Shown: positions 47,887 through 56,227 of the stretch, one piece after another | Layout: each line of letters starts with the position of its first letter | Position numbering within the stretch: position 1 is the first letter of the stretch | NCBI GenBank assembly: GCA_016125585.1 | Contig: WGLL01000009.1 | Span: forward strand, 62,001 to 126,000 | Reading direction: 5' to 3' | DNA from: Caulobacter sp. | Lineage (GTDB): Bacteria; Pseudomonadota; Alphaproteobacteria; Caulobacterales; Caulobacteraceae | DNA length: 64,000 bases | The notes under the pieces: generated by a model | Databases searched by the model: none | Told to the model about the DNA's origin: nothing | What the model saw: only the letters and a program-made list of their open reading frames with translations | Translations under genes and position numbers: made by a program

Positions 47887-48324
47887 CTATTTCTTTTCGG
47901 GGGCCGGCGCGCTGAGCGGGTTCGGGGCCGCCTGCGGGATCAGGCTGGGCCCGGTCGTCGGCGCGGTGTTCTGCGGAACGCCCAGGCCCGGCGGCGTCGC
48001 GTCGGGGTTGGCGGGCGTGCCCGAGGGCTGATTGGCCGGGCGGGCGGCGGCTGCGGGATCGATCGACAACCCGCCGCCGATGGCCGGCTTGTTCGCGGCG
48101 GCCGACATCAGGGTAAGGGCGATACTGATGCCAAGGAAGATGGTGAACAGGATCCAGGTGATCCGAGTCAGCAGGTCGCCGGTGCCCCGCGCGCTCATGA
48201 AGTTCGACGGACCGCCGCCCATGCCGAGCGCCCCGCCCTCGGACTTCTGGATCAGCACAACGCCGATCAGCAGAAGGCAGACGAGGATGTTGATGCACAG
48301 AAGGATAATGGTTGCGGTCTGCAT
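47887..48324 (-). CDS. secG: SecG, preprotein translocase subunit
   Basis: The 145-residue protein has two transmembrane helices (about residues 3-22 and 55-75), with the SecG signature LIGVVLIQKSEGGALGMGGG and FMSARGTGDLLTRITWILF. The C-terminal 70 residues are Pro/Ala/Asn-rich and disordered, longer than in E. coli SecG but known in alphaproteobacteria. SecG assists SecYE in protein export. It is read on the same strand as pyrG and stands at the head of that block. The divergent gene at 48463 encodes an acetyltransferase. Confidence 0.94.
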   Translation of the reverse strand: MQTATIILLCINILVCLLLIGVVLIQKSEGGALGMGGGPSNFMSARGTGDLLTRITWILFTIFLGISIALTLMSAAANKPAIGGGLSIDPAAAARPANQPSGTPANPDATPPGLGVPQNTAPTTGPSLIPQAAPNPLSAPAPEKK

Positions 48325-48462
48325 GAGTCGGGGACTTGGTCTCTAAGGCTGGGCGAACCAATCAGGGCCCGCACGAAATGAAGCGGCCCCTCTAGCACCA
48401 CATCGATGGCCACGCCATAGCTGGGGTGGCGCACCCGCAAGTCAATGACCCCGAGTCGAGCG

Positions 48463-48978
48463 ATGATTCTGGAAACCGAGCGTCTGACCCTGTCTCCGAT
48501 CGTCGAGGCCGACAGCGCGCTGGTGCATCCGATCATGGCCGATCCCGATGTCATGGCCCATTGGGACGTGGCCGAGATCGACGACCCCGACGTTGTCGAA
48601 CAGATCCTGGCCGGCCAGATCCTGGCGATGGCCGAGGAAAAGGCCTTCTACTGGGCGATGCGGCTGACGGCCGACGGGACCTTTCTGGGCCTCTGCGATC
48701 TGTCCGACATCGACTGGCGGCACCATCGCGCCGAGGTCGGCTTCATCCTGGGCAAGGACAGTTGGGGCAAGGGCTATGCCTATGAGGCCATGCAGGCGGT
48801 GCTGAACTATGCGGTGACCCAGGGCATCCAGCGGCTGTGGGCCCGCACCCTGGTCGGCAACGAGAGTTCCGAAAAGCTGCTGACCAAGCTTGGCTTCGAG
48901 CAGGAAGGCTATCAGCGCGGCCATGTCGATCGTGGCGGCGAGCGCCGGGACTGCCGACTGTGGGGCATGCTGCTGTAG
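48463..48978 (+). CDS. GNAT-family N-acetyltransferase
   Basis: The 171-residue protein is a RimJ/RimL-like acetyltransferase: MILETERLTLSPIVEADS at the start, the acetyl-CoA loop region VGFILGKDSWGKGYAYEAM, and NESSEKLLTKLGFEQEG with an aromatic/Arg end. The ATG at 48463 gives the usual family start; an ATG at 48445 would add six residues. Neither has a strong ribosome-binding site. The substrate is unknown. It is divergent from secG and is followed by popA after 108 bp. Confidence 0.85.
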   Translation: MILETERLTLSPIVEADSALVHPIMADPDVMAHWDVAEIDDPDVVEQILAGQILAMAEEKAFYWAMRLTADGTFLGLCDLSDIDWRHHRAEVGFILGKDSWGKGYAYEAMQAVLNYAVTQGIQRLWARTLVGNESSEKLLTKLGFEQEGYQRGHVDRGGERRDCRLWGMLL

Positions 48979-49086
48979 GCTCTGCGTCAAAGGGGGCGGC
49001 TATCCCCCTGCCGCGCCTTTGCTATTGTAGTCGCCGAATTTGCGAATCTGGACGCGGTCGCGGGACCGGTCCCATGAGGGTGGCTA

Positions 49087-50412
49087 GTGACGGTTCAGGC
49101 CAGGATACTGATCGTGGCGCGCGATGACGCGCTCGCCGGACCGCTGGCTGAGGGGCTGGACCGCCTCGGCTGGCGCACGATCACGGCGCGCGGTCCCTAT
49201 GCGGCGCTGGCCGCGCTCGGGGATCTGCAGATCGAGGCGGTGATTGTCGACACCGCCAGCGGCGGGGCCGACGCCCTGACCCTGGCGCGGCGGCTCAAGG
49301 CGGCCTGCGCCCCTCGGCGCCTGCCGGTGATCGCCATCGGCGACCCCGACCCGCAGCTGGACAGCTTTGCCTTCGACCTGACCCTGGCCCCGCCCCTGCA
49401 TCCGGCCCAGGCGGTGCTGCGGCTGGAGTCCCTGGTCCGCATGGCCATCGCCGAGGAAGAGTTCGAGCTGCGGCTGGAGACCTTCGCCGACAAGGGCCGC
49501 CGTCTGGAGCTTCCCGAGAGCCAGCCAGGCCCCTACCGCATCCTCGCGGTGGGCGAGCCGGCGCCGCAGTTCCTGGCGCTGAGCAACGCCCTGGCGCGGG
49601 GCGGCGCCGATGTCGTCGGGGCCTTCACCGCCTTCACCGCCTTCGACTACCTGCATGAGCGGGCCTTCGACTCGGTGGTGCTGTGGGCCGGCGACAATCA
49701 GTCCGAGGCCCTGTCCATCGCCGCCGGCATGCGGCGCAACACCCGCCTCTATCACATCCCCGCCCTGCTCTACATGCAGGCCGACTCCTACGTGACCACC
49801 GCCGAAGCCTTCCATCGCGGCGTCTCCGATGTCGCGTCCCCCGAGACCGCCGAGAGCGAGACCGCCAAGCGGGTTATTGAACTGGCCCGCAGCTATCGCC
49901 GTCAGTCGGCCATCCGCCGGGCGCTGGAAAAGGCGCGCTCGTCCGGCCTGATGGATGCCGCCACCGGCCTCTTCACCCGCGATCTGTTCGCCGCCCACCT
50001 GGCGCGGCTGACCCAGGCGGCCCGGACACGGAACCGGCCGATGAGCGTCTGTGTGCTGCGGCTGTCCGAGCGACCCGATGTCACCGCCGCTCGCGCCGGC
50101 GGCTGGCTGGACCGCGCCATCCCGCAGATCGGATCGATGATCGGCCGACTGGTGCGGGCCGAGGATACGGCGGCCCGGCTTGGCCCCGAAGTCTTCGCCC
50201 TCGCCCTGCCCGGCACCCCCCAGGCGGCGGGTCGGGCGGCGGCGGAACGGATCGCCGCGGTCATCGCCTGCACCGCTTTCGAGGCGGGTGACGGCAAGCC
50301 GCCTTTCGTGGTTGATTTCGATATCGGCGTGGCCCAGCTCGAACGCGGCGAAACCGCCGCCGCCGCTCTGGAGCGCGCCGCCGCCAAGGCGCTGCAGCGA
50401 GAAGCCGGATGA
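49087..50412 (+). CDS. popA: PopA-type receiver-receiver-GGDEF cell-cycle regulator
   Basis: The 441-residue protein contains two receiver domains (about 5-125 and 155-275) and a GGDEF domain (about 285-440). The first receiver has Asp55 in VIVDTASGG. The GGDEF motif is degenerate (LGPEVF), so cyclase activity is not expected. The allosteric RxxD site is intact, with Arg357 and Asp360 in RAED. Both numbers match those I recall for Caulobacter PopA, which binds c-di-GMP via its I-site and recruits CtrA to the ClpXP protease. The start is a GTG. It overlaps the DsbA-family gene by 4 nt. Confidence 0.9.
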   Translation: MTVQARILIVARDDALAGPLAEGLDRLGWRTITARGPYAALAALGDLQIEAVIVDTASGGADALTLARRLKAACAPRRLPVIAIGDPDPQLDSFAFDLTLAPPLHPAQAVLRLESLVRMAIAEEEFELRLETFADKGRRLELPESQPGPYRILAVGEPAPQFLALSNALARGGADVVGAFTAFTAFDYLHERAFDSVVLWAGDNQSEALSIAAGMRRNTRLYHIPALLYMQADSYVTTAEAFHRGVSDVASPETAESETAKRVIELARSYRRQSAIRRALEKARSSGLMDAATGLFTRDLFAAHLARLTQAARTRNRPMSVCVLRLSERPDVTAARAGGWLDRAIPQIGSMIGRLVRAEDTAARLGPEVFALALPGTPQAAGRAAAERIAAVIACTAFEAGDGKPPFVVDFDIGVAQLERGETAAAALERAAAKALQREAG

Positions 50413-51071
50413 CCCAGACCGCCCCCGCCGGGACCGAGCCCCTGAAGATCGACTTCATCGCCGATGTCGTCTGTCCCTGGTGCTACATCGGTTGGGAGCG
50501 CTTGAAGGCGGCCCTGGCCCTGCGGCCGGACATCGCCACCGAGGTCACCTGGCGACCTTTCCAGCTGGATCCGGCCATTCCCGAGGAAGGGGTCGATCGG
50601 GCCGCCTACATGGCCGCCAAGTTCCGTGATCCGGAGCGCCGCGCCCAGGCGCTGCAGGTGCTGGACAGTGAGGCGGCCACCGTCGGCCTGTCGTTGAAGC
50701 TGGCCGATATCCCGATATCGCCAAACACCAACGCCGCCCACCGCCTGATCCGCTGGGCCCAGGGCGTCGGCCTTCAGGCCCAGGCGCTTGAGGCCATCAT
50801 GGCCGCCTATTTCGTTGAGCTGCGCGATATCGGCGATCCCATGGTGCTTGCCGACATCGCCGAGTCGATCGGCATGGAAAGGATGGCGGTGCTCCAGGCG
50901 CTCTCAGAGGGGGCCGACAAGGATGCGGTGACGCGGGAGCATGTCATGGCCGTTCAGGCCGGCGTCAGCGGCGTGCCCTTCACCATCTTCGGAGGGCGCA
51001 TCGCCGTGCACGGCGCAGAGACCCCCGAGCGCCTGGCGAAGGCGCTGAACACCGCCGTCGTGGAGGCCTGA
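50409..51071 (+). CDS. DsbA-family oxidoreductase (FrnE-like)
   Basis: The 220-residue thioredoxin-fold protein has CPWC near residue 22 (DVVCPWCYIGWERLKAAL) and a large helical insert, with cis-Pro region VSGVPFTIFGGRIAVHGA. It has no signal peptide, so it is cytosolic, like FrnE and HCCA-isomerase-type proteins. It may reduce or isomerise disulfides or glutathione conjugates. The start overlaps the popA stop (ATGA), and the next gene starts 2 bp after its stop, so popA, this gene and the DUF1453-like gene form an operon. Confidence 0.9.
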   Translation: MTQTAPAGTEPLKIDFIADVVCPWCYIGWERLKAALALRPDIATEVTWRPFQLDPAIPEEGVDRAAYMAAKFRDPERRAQALQVLDSEAATVGLSLKLADIPISPNTNAAHRLIRWAQGVGLQAQALEAIMAAYFVELRDIGDPMVLADIAESIGMERMAVLQALSEGADKDAVTREHVMAVQAGVSGVPFTIFGGRIAVHGAETPERLAKALNTAVVEA

Positions 51072-51073
51072 GC

Positions 51074-51598
51074 ATGACTCCTTCCGACGGACAGGCCTGG
51101 GGACCGGTCATCGGCATCGCCGTGGCGGCCATCGTCATCCTGATCCGGATGCGGGGCGGCGCGCCTAGGCCGCTGGCCATGGCCACGATGTGGATCATCC
51201 CGGCGCTGCTGGTCATCGGTTTTGTCGCCATGACAGTGACCGCTCACCTGGCGGCGGGCGACTTCGTCTGGATCGCCCTCGGTCTGGCGGCGGGAAGCGC
51301 GCTTGGCTGGCAGCGCGGGCGCATGATGGCCATTCACATTGACGCCGAGACGGGTCGGCCGATGGTCAGGACCTCGCCGGCCGCCCTGGTCTTCATCCTC
51401 GCGCTGATGGCGCTGCGTCTGGGCGTGAGGCAGCTGATGGAGACCGGAGCGGTCGCCTGGCACATCAACCCGCTGCTGATCACCGACGCCTTCCTGGCGT
51501 TCGCCGTCGGCCTGCTCGGGGTGTCCCGCCTGGAGATGTTCCTGCGCGCCCGCCGACTCGCCTCCGAACAGGCCTCAGCCGGAAAGATTGTCGCCTAG
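51074..51598 (+). CDS. DUF1453/CcdC-like membrane protein
   Basis: The 174-residue protein has about four to five transmembrane helices (for example PVIGIAVAAIVILIRM, MWIIPALLVIGFVAMTV and PAALVFILALMALRLG). In the middle it has ALGWQRGRMMAIHIDAETGRP, a phrase typical of CcdC/DUF1453 proteins. Members are linked in some bacteria to cytochrome c biogenesis genes, but the function is not established. The adjacent thiol oxidoreductase makes a redox-related role plausible. It ends 41 bp before the convergent tpiA stop, with a hairpin between. Confidence 0.7.
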   Translation: MTPSDGQAWGPVIGIAVAAIVILIRMRGGAPRPLAMATMWIIPALLVIGFVAMTVTAHLAAGDFVWIALGLAAGSALGWQRGRMMAIHIDAETGRPMVRTSPAALVFILALMALRLGVRQLMETGAVAWHINPLLITDAFLAFAVGLLGVSRLEMFLRARRLASEQASAGKIVA

Positions 51599-51617
51599 CG
51601 CCGTCGTCCTGTCCCGG

Positions 51618-51636
51618 CGCCCCATGCGATGGGGCG
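51618..51636. terminator. Hairpin between convergent genes
   Basis: CGCCCCAT-GCG-ATGGGGCG is a perfect 8 bp stem in the 41 bp between the DUF1453-like gene and tpiA. No T-run follows on either strand, so bidirectional termination is only likely. Confidence 0.45.
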
Positions 51637-51639
51637 GCG

Positions 51640-52389
51640 TCAGGCGGCCATTATGATGCCGAGGAAGTCAGCGGCCTTCAGCGACGCGCCGCCGACCAGC
51701 GCTCCGCCGACTTCCCGGGCCTTGAGAATTTCCGCCGCGTTGGAGGGCTTTACCGAGCCGCCGTAGAGGATCGGCGGATTGCGGCCCTCTTCGCCGAACT
51801 GCGCAATCAGGGTCTCGCGGATCGCGACATGGACCGCCTCGATCTGTTCGAGAGTCGGCGTGAGGCCGGTGCCGATTGCCCAGACCGGCTCATAGGCGAC
51901 AGCGAAGGCCTTGCCCTGCAGCGCCGACGGCAGGCTGGCCTTCACCTGACCGGTGACCACCGCCAGGGTGTCGCCCGCCTCCCGCTCGGCCAGCGTCTCC
52001 CCGACGCAGACGATAGGCTCAACCCCGGCCCGCATCGCCGCCTCGACCTTGGCGGCGACAAGGGCGTCGCTCTCGCCGTAGCCGGCGCGACGTTCGGAGT
52101 GACCCAGGATCACCAGCCCGGCCCCGGCGTCCGCCAGCATCTCCGCCGAAATATCCCCTGTGAAGGCGCCGTTGGTTTCGGCCCGGCAGTCCTGACCGCC
52201 GATCTCCACGCCGCCGCCGCCAAGGGCGTCGGCCATGCGATGAACCAGGGTCGAGGGCGGGCAGATCGCTACCCGGCAGGCCGGCGGCTGGGCGTCGATG
52301 GCGGCGGCGACGGCCCGCGCCTCGTCCAGCGAAATCGCCAGACCGTTCATCTTCCAGTTTCCGGCGACCAGCGGACGGGCGACTGTCAT
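51640..52389 (-). CDS. tpiA: Triosephosphate isomerase
   Basis: The 249-residue glycolytic enzyme interconverts DHAP and G3P. It shows GNWKMNG with catalytic Lys, VILGHSERRAGYGES with catalytic His, AYEPVWAIGTG with catalytic Glu, and GGSVKPSN binding the phosphate. All catalytic residues are intact. It diverges from the PpiD-like gene; the 158 bp between them must hold both promoters. eno, another glycolytic gene, lies 8 kb away. Confidence 0.98.
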   Translation of the reverse strand: MTVARPLVAGNWKMNGLAISLDEARAVAAAIDAQPPACRVAICPPSTLVHRMADALGGGGVEIGGQDCRAETNGAFTGDISAEMLADAGAGLVILGHSERRAGYGESDALVAAKVEAAMRAGVEPIVCVGETLAEREAGDTLAVVTGQVKASLPSALQGKAFAVAYEPVWAIGTGLTPTLEQIEAVHVAIRETLIAQFGEEGRNPPILYGGSVKPSNAAEILKAREVGGALVGGASLKAADFLGIIMAA

Positions 52390-52547
52390 TGCGGCGTACT
52401 CCCCATATATTTGACGGCTCGGGACTAGCCGCCTCGAAAGCGGATGTCACGCCAACATTCCGCCACCCTTGCCTGCCCTGTCGCGGCGAAGATATACCCG
52501 CCCCTCACGGCCGCGCGCGGCCGCTTCGACAAAGGTTCGACCCGTCC

Positions 52548-54518
52548 ATGCTCGCCGCCCTGAAAAAGTTCATGAAGTCCTGGTTCGCCGCCGGGATCCT
52601 TGGCCTGCTGATTGTCTGCATGGCTTTCCTTGGATTCGGAAAGTTCGATCCCTTCTCGGCCCAGATCGGGACCTGGGTCATCAAGGCGGGCGATCGCGAG
52701 GTCGACGGCCAGGAGTTCAAGAACGCCTTCGAGCGGGCCAAGAGCGGGCTGGAACAGCAGTATCAGCAGAAGATCTCCAACGAGATGGCGCTGCAGAACG
52801 GCTTTGACCGCCAGGTGCTGGAAGAGCTCTCCCAGAACGAAGCCCTTTCGGCGCTCCTCGCCCGTCTGGGCCTGAAGGCCTCCGACGATCTCATCGAGGA
52901 AGAGATGAAGGCCCAGCTGATGCAGGTGCCGGGTCTGTTCGATGAGATCACCGGCAAGCTGAACCAGGGTGAGTTCCTGCGGCTGCTCAGCGAGAACAAT
53001 CTGACCGAGAAGGAATTCCGCAAGAGCATTGCCGACGGCATCGTCCGGCAGCAGTTCGCCGGTTCTCTCACCGCCGGTCTCAAGGCGCCGCGCATCTACG
53101 CCGCGCTTCAGGGCGCCTATCTGCTGGAAGAGCGCGATCTGACCTATTTCGTTGTCACGCCGGGCAGCGTCGGCGCGGTCGCCCCGCCCACGGAGAAGGA
53201 ACTTCAGGACTTCATGAAGGAGAACGCGGACCGTCTGATGCGGCCCGAGTTCCGTCAGATCTCCGTGGTCCGCTTCAATGCCCAGGACTACATCAAGGAC
53301 CTGAAGGCCGATCCCGCCGAGGTCGAGAAACGCTTCAACTTCCGCAAGGACAGCCTCTCCGCGCCGGAAACCCGCAGCCTCGTGCAAATCTCGGTCAAGA
53401 CCGAGAAGGCCGCGGCCGAGGTCGCCGACAAGCTGAAGAAGGGTGAGGAACCCGCTGTCGTGGCCAAGGCCGCCGGGGTGGAGCCGATCCTCTATGATGA
53501 CAAGCCGCGCAGCGCGATGTTCGACAAGGTCATCGGCGACGCCGCCTTCAGCCTGCCGGAAGGCGGGGTCAGCGGTCCGTTGAAGGGTGAACTCGGCTAC
53601 GCGGTGGTGATGGTCACCCACATCACCCCCGGTCACACGGCCACGCTCGAAGAGCACGGTGCTGAAATCGAGAAGGACGTCATCGCCGCCGCGGCCAACA
53701 ACAAGGCCTACAACCAGGCCCAGGCCTACGACGACGCCCACAGCCAGGGCGCCAGCTTCTCGGAAGCCGCCGCCAAGGCCGGCGTCAAGGTTGTCACCAT
53801 CGGCCCGGTCAGCGCCCAGGGCGTCGGCATGGACGGCAAGCCGGTTGAGGGCCTGAGCAAGGAACTGCTGGACACCGCCTTCGCCACCCAGGCCGGTCAG
53901 GAAAGCCAGCTTGTGGAAGTCTCGGCCGGCGATCAGTTCGCCGTCCGCGTCGACAAGGTGATCGCTCCGGCCCTGCCGCCGCTGTCGGAAATCCGCGGCG
54001 ACCTGACCAAGCTTCTGATGGGCCGCAAACAGGCCAAGATGATGCAGGATCGCGCCGAAGCGCTGTCGGCCCGGATCCGCAAGGGCGAGAGCATCGAGGC
54101 GGTCGCGGCCTCGGCCGGCTACAAGATCGTCAAACTGGACAAGTTGACCCGGGCCGGCGCTCAGGACCACGAGGCTTTGGGACGCGAAGTCCTGTCGGCC
54201 ACGCTCGACGGCGCCCAGGGTCAGGTGTTCAACGCCGGCTTGCCGAAAGAGGGTCTGATGGTCGGCCGGATCACGGCCGTCCGTTCGGGCGCCGTCGCCG
54301 ATGTCGCCCAGATGACCGAGCAGCAGCGGCAGAGCTTCACCCAGTCGGTGTTCCAGGATGTCGTGGCCTCGATCCAGGACTACGCGAAGGGCAAGGTCAA
54401 GGTGAAGACCAACCGTGACCGCGCCCTGACGGCCCTCGGGGTGGATCCCAAGGACTATGCCGACAAGCCCGCCGAAGCCGAAAAGGGCGACGCCAAGAAG
54501 GACGCGAAGGGCAAGTGA
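52548..54518 (+). CDS. PpiD/SurA-type membrane-anchored peptidyl-prolyl isomerase
   Basis: The 656-residue protein has one N-terminal transmembrane anchor (about 12-33, WFAAGILGLLIVCMAFLGF), a SurA_N-like chaperone region, and a parvulin-like domain in the middle (about 250-370, LPEGGVSGPLKGELGYAVVMVTHI). A second parvulin-like and helical segment and a Lys/Asp-rich tail follow. It would sit in the inner membrane facing the periplasm and help fold outer-membrane or secreted proteins. The ATG at 52548 is favoured because it starts at the cytosolic end of the anchor. trpE overlaps the stop. Confidence 0.88.
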   Translation: MLAALKKFMKSWFAAGILGLLIVCMAFLGFGKFDPFSAQIGTWVIKAGDREVDGQEFKNAFERAKSGLEQQYQQKISNEMALQNGFDRQVLEELSQNEALSALLARLGLKASDDLIEEEMKAQLMQVPGLFDEITGKLNQGEFLRLLSENNLTEKEFRKSIADGIVRQQFAGSLTAGLKAPRIYAALQGAYLLEERDLTYFVVTPGSVGAVAPPTEKELQDFMKENADRLMRPEFRQISVVRFNAQDYIKDLKADPAEVEKRFNFRKDSLSAPETRSLVQISVKTEKAAAEVADKLKKGEEPAVVAKAAGVEPILYDDKPRSAMFDKVIGDAAFSLPEGGVSGPLKGELGYAVVMVTHITPGHTATLEEHGAEIEKDVIAAAANNKAYNQAQAYDDAHSQGASFSEAAAKAGVKVVTIGPVSAQGVGMDGKPVEGLSKELLDTAFATQAGQESQLVEVSAGDQFAVRVDKVIAPALPPLSEIRGDLTKLLMGRKQAKMMQDRAEALSARIRKGESIEAVAASAGYKIVKLDKLTRAGAQDHEALGREVLSATLDGAQGQVFNAGLPKEGLMVGRITAVRSGAVADVAQMTEQQRQSFTQSVFQDVVASIQDYAKGKVKVKTNRDRALTALGVDPKDYADKPAEAEKGDAKKDAKGK

Positions 54519-56062
54519 CGGCGCCGGACGCGCCGGAGCCGGCCTTTGACGCCTTTGCCGAGGCCTGGAACGCAGGCCGGCCGCAGGTGGTCTGGACGCG
54601 GCTGATCGACGATCTGGAGACGCCGGTTTCGGCCTATCTGAAGATCGCCCGTCAGCGGCCCTACGCCTTCCTGTTCGAAAGTGTCGAGGGCGGCGCCTGG
54701 CGCGGCCGCTACTCCATCGTCGCGATGAAGCCGGATCTGGTCTGGCGCTGTCGCGGCGATCAGGCCGAGATCGCCGAGGGCGAGGCCATCGGCCTTGGGC
54801 GGTTCACGCCCCAGCCGGGCGGCGCGCTGGATAGCCTGCGCGATCTGGTGGCGAGCTCGCGGATCGAGTTGCCGGCCGGCCTGCCGCCGCCGTCAGCCGG
54901 CGTGTTCGGCGCCATCGGCTACGACATGGTGCGGTTGGTGGAGCGTCTTCCGGCGATCAATCCCGACCCCCTCGACCTGCCCGACGCGATCATGATCCGC
55001 CCCTCGGTGGTGGCGGTGTTTGACGCCATCGCCCAGGAAATCCTCCTCGTGGCCCCGGCGCGGCCGAGAGCTGGCGTCGACGCCCGCCTTGGCTACAACG
55101 CCACCCGGGCGCGGCTGGACGAGGTGCTGGCCGATCTGAAGGGCGCGATGCCGCCGCCGGCGCCGCCCGCGAGCCCGGAGCCGATGAGCTTCGAGACCCG
55201 CGTCAGCCGCGCCGACTACGCCAGGATCGTCGCCACGGCCAAGGACTACATCGTCGCCGGCGATATCTTCCAGGTGGTGCCGAGCCATCGCTTCAGCGCC
55301 CCCTATCCCGACCAGCCCTTCGCCCTCTATCGGTCCCTGCGCCGCACAAATCCCTCGCCGTTCCTGTTCTATCTGAACTTTGGCGACTTCCAGTTGGTGG
55401 GCTCCAGCCCGGAAATCCTGGTGCGGCTGCGCGACGGCAAGATCACTATCCGGCCGATCGCCGGCACCCGGCCGCGAGGCGCCACGCCGGAAGAGGATCA
55501 GGCCCTCGAGGCCGAGTTGCTGGCTGACCCCAAGGAGCGGGCCGAGCACCTGATGTTGCTCGATCTGGGCCGCAACGACGTCGGGCGGGTGGCGCGGCTG
55601 CGCGAGGAAGGCCGAAACGAACCCACGCCCCGCGCCAAGGGGCCGGCGGTCCGGGTCACCCAGAGCTTCATCGTCGAACGCTACAGCCACGTCATGCACA
55701 TCGTTTCCAACGTCGAGGGCGACGCGCCCGACGGCCTGGATCCGGTCGATGTGCTGATGGCCGCCCTGCCCGCCGGCACCCTGTCAGGGGCGCCGAAGGT
55801 GAGGGCCATGGAGATCATCGACGAACTTGAGATCGAGAAGCGCGGCCTGACCTATGCCGGCGCGGTCGGCTATTTCGGCGCCGACGGATCGGTCGACACC
55901 TGCATCGTGCTGCGGACCGGCCTCGTCAAGGACGGCCGTCTCTATGTCCAGGCCGGCGGCGGGGTGGTCGCCGACAGCGACGCCGACGCCGAATACGACG
56001 AGACCCTGCACAAGAGCCGGGCCCTCAAGCGAGCGGCCGAGGAGGCCTGGCGGTTCCGTTAA
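54515..56062 (+). CDS. trpE: Anthranilate synthase component I
   Basis: The 515-residue enzyme catalyses the first step of tryptophan synthesis. It has the chorismate-binding fold with RYSIVAMKPDLVW, NPSPFLFYLNFGDFQLVGSSPE, RPIAGTRPRG, AEHLMLLDLGRNDVGRV, and the C-terminal GTLSGAPKVRAMEII and RAGGGVVADSD-type signature. It begins with GTG overlapping the PpiD stop (GTGA). Its usual partner trpG and then trpD-trpC are not next; instead a repeat and metG follow, so the trp genes are split here. No trp leader or attenuator is visible upstream. Confidence 0.96.
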   Translation: MTAPDAPEPAFDAFAEAWNAGRPQVVWTRLIDDLETPVSAYLKIARQRPYAFLFESVEGGAWRGRYSIVAMKPDLVWRCRGDQAEIAEGEAIGLGRFTPQPGGALDSLRDLVASSRIELPAGLPPPSAGVFGAIGYDMVRLVERLPAINPDPLDLPDAIMIRPSVVAVFDAIAQEILLVAPARPRAGVDARLGYNATRARLDEVLADLKGAMPPPAPPASPEPMSFETRVSRADYARIVATAKDYIVAGDIFQVVPSHRFSAPYPDQPFALYRSLRRTNPSPFLFYLNFGDFQLVGSSPEILVRLRDGKITIRPIAGTRPRGATPEEDQALEAELLADPKERAEHLMLLDLGRNDVGRVARLREEGRNEPTPRAKGPAVRVTQSFIVERYSHVMHIVSNVEGDAPDGLDPVDVLMAALPAGTLSGAPKVRAMEIIDELEIEKRGLTYAGAVGYFGADGSVDTCIVLRTGLVKDGRLYVQAGGGVVADSDADAEYDETLHKSRALKRAAEEAWRFR

Positions 56063-56203
56063 AACCTCTCCCTGAGGGAGAGGTCGGTCGGCGGGAGCCG
56101 ACCGGGTGAGGGTTTACGGTCGCTCCGGGACGGGCGTGCGGTCCAAGCCGCCTGCCGTTTCGATGCCGGGCATTCCGTAAGCCCTCATCCGGCCCTTCGG
56201 GCC
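56061..56203. repeat. Hairpin-rich intergenic repeat between trpE and metG
   Basis: Three perfect hairpins lie in the gap: CCTCTCCC-TGA-GGGAGAGG (56065-56083), GGTCGGC-GGGA-GCCGACC (56086-56103) and GGCCC-TTC-GGGCC (56191-56203). The first is followed by TTTT on the minus strand and may terminate metG. The phrases GGTGAGGG and GCCCTCATCC at the two ends make the unit nearly mirror-symmetric. Such CCTCTCCC/GGTGAGGG units are common intergenic repeats in high-GC alphaproteobacteria. Confidence 0.7.
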
Positions 56204-56227
56204 ACCTTCTCCCTCACCAAGAAAGAT

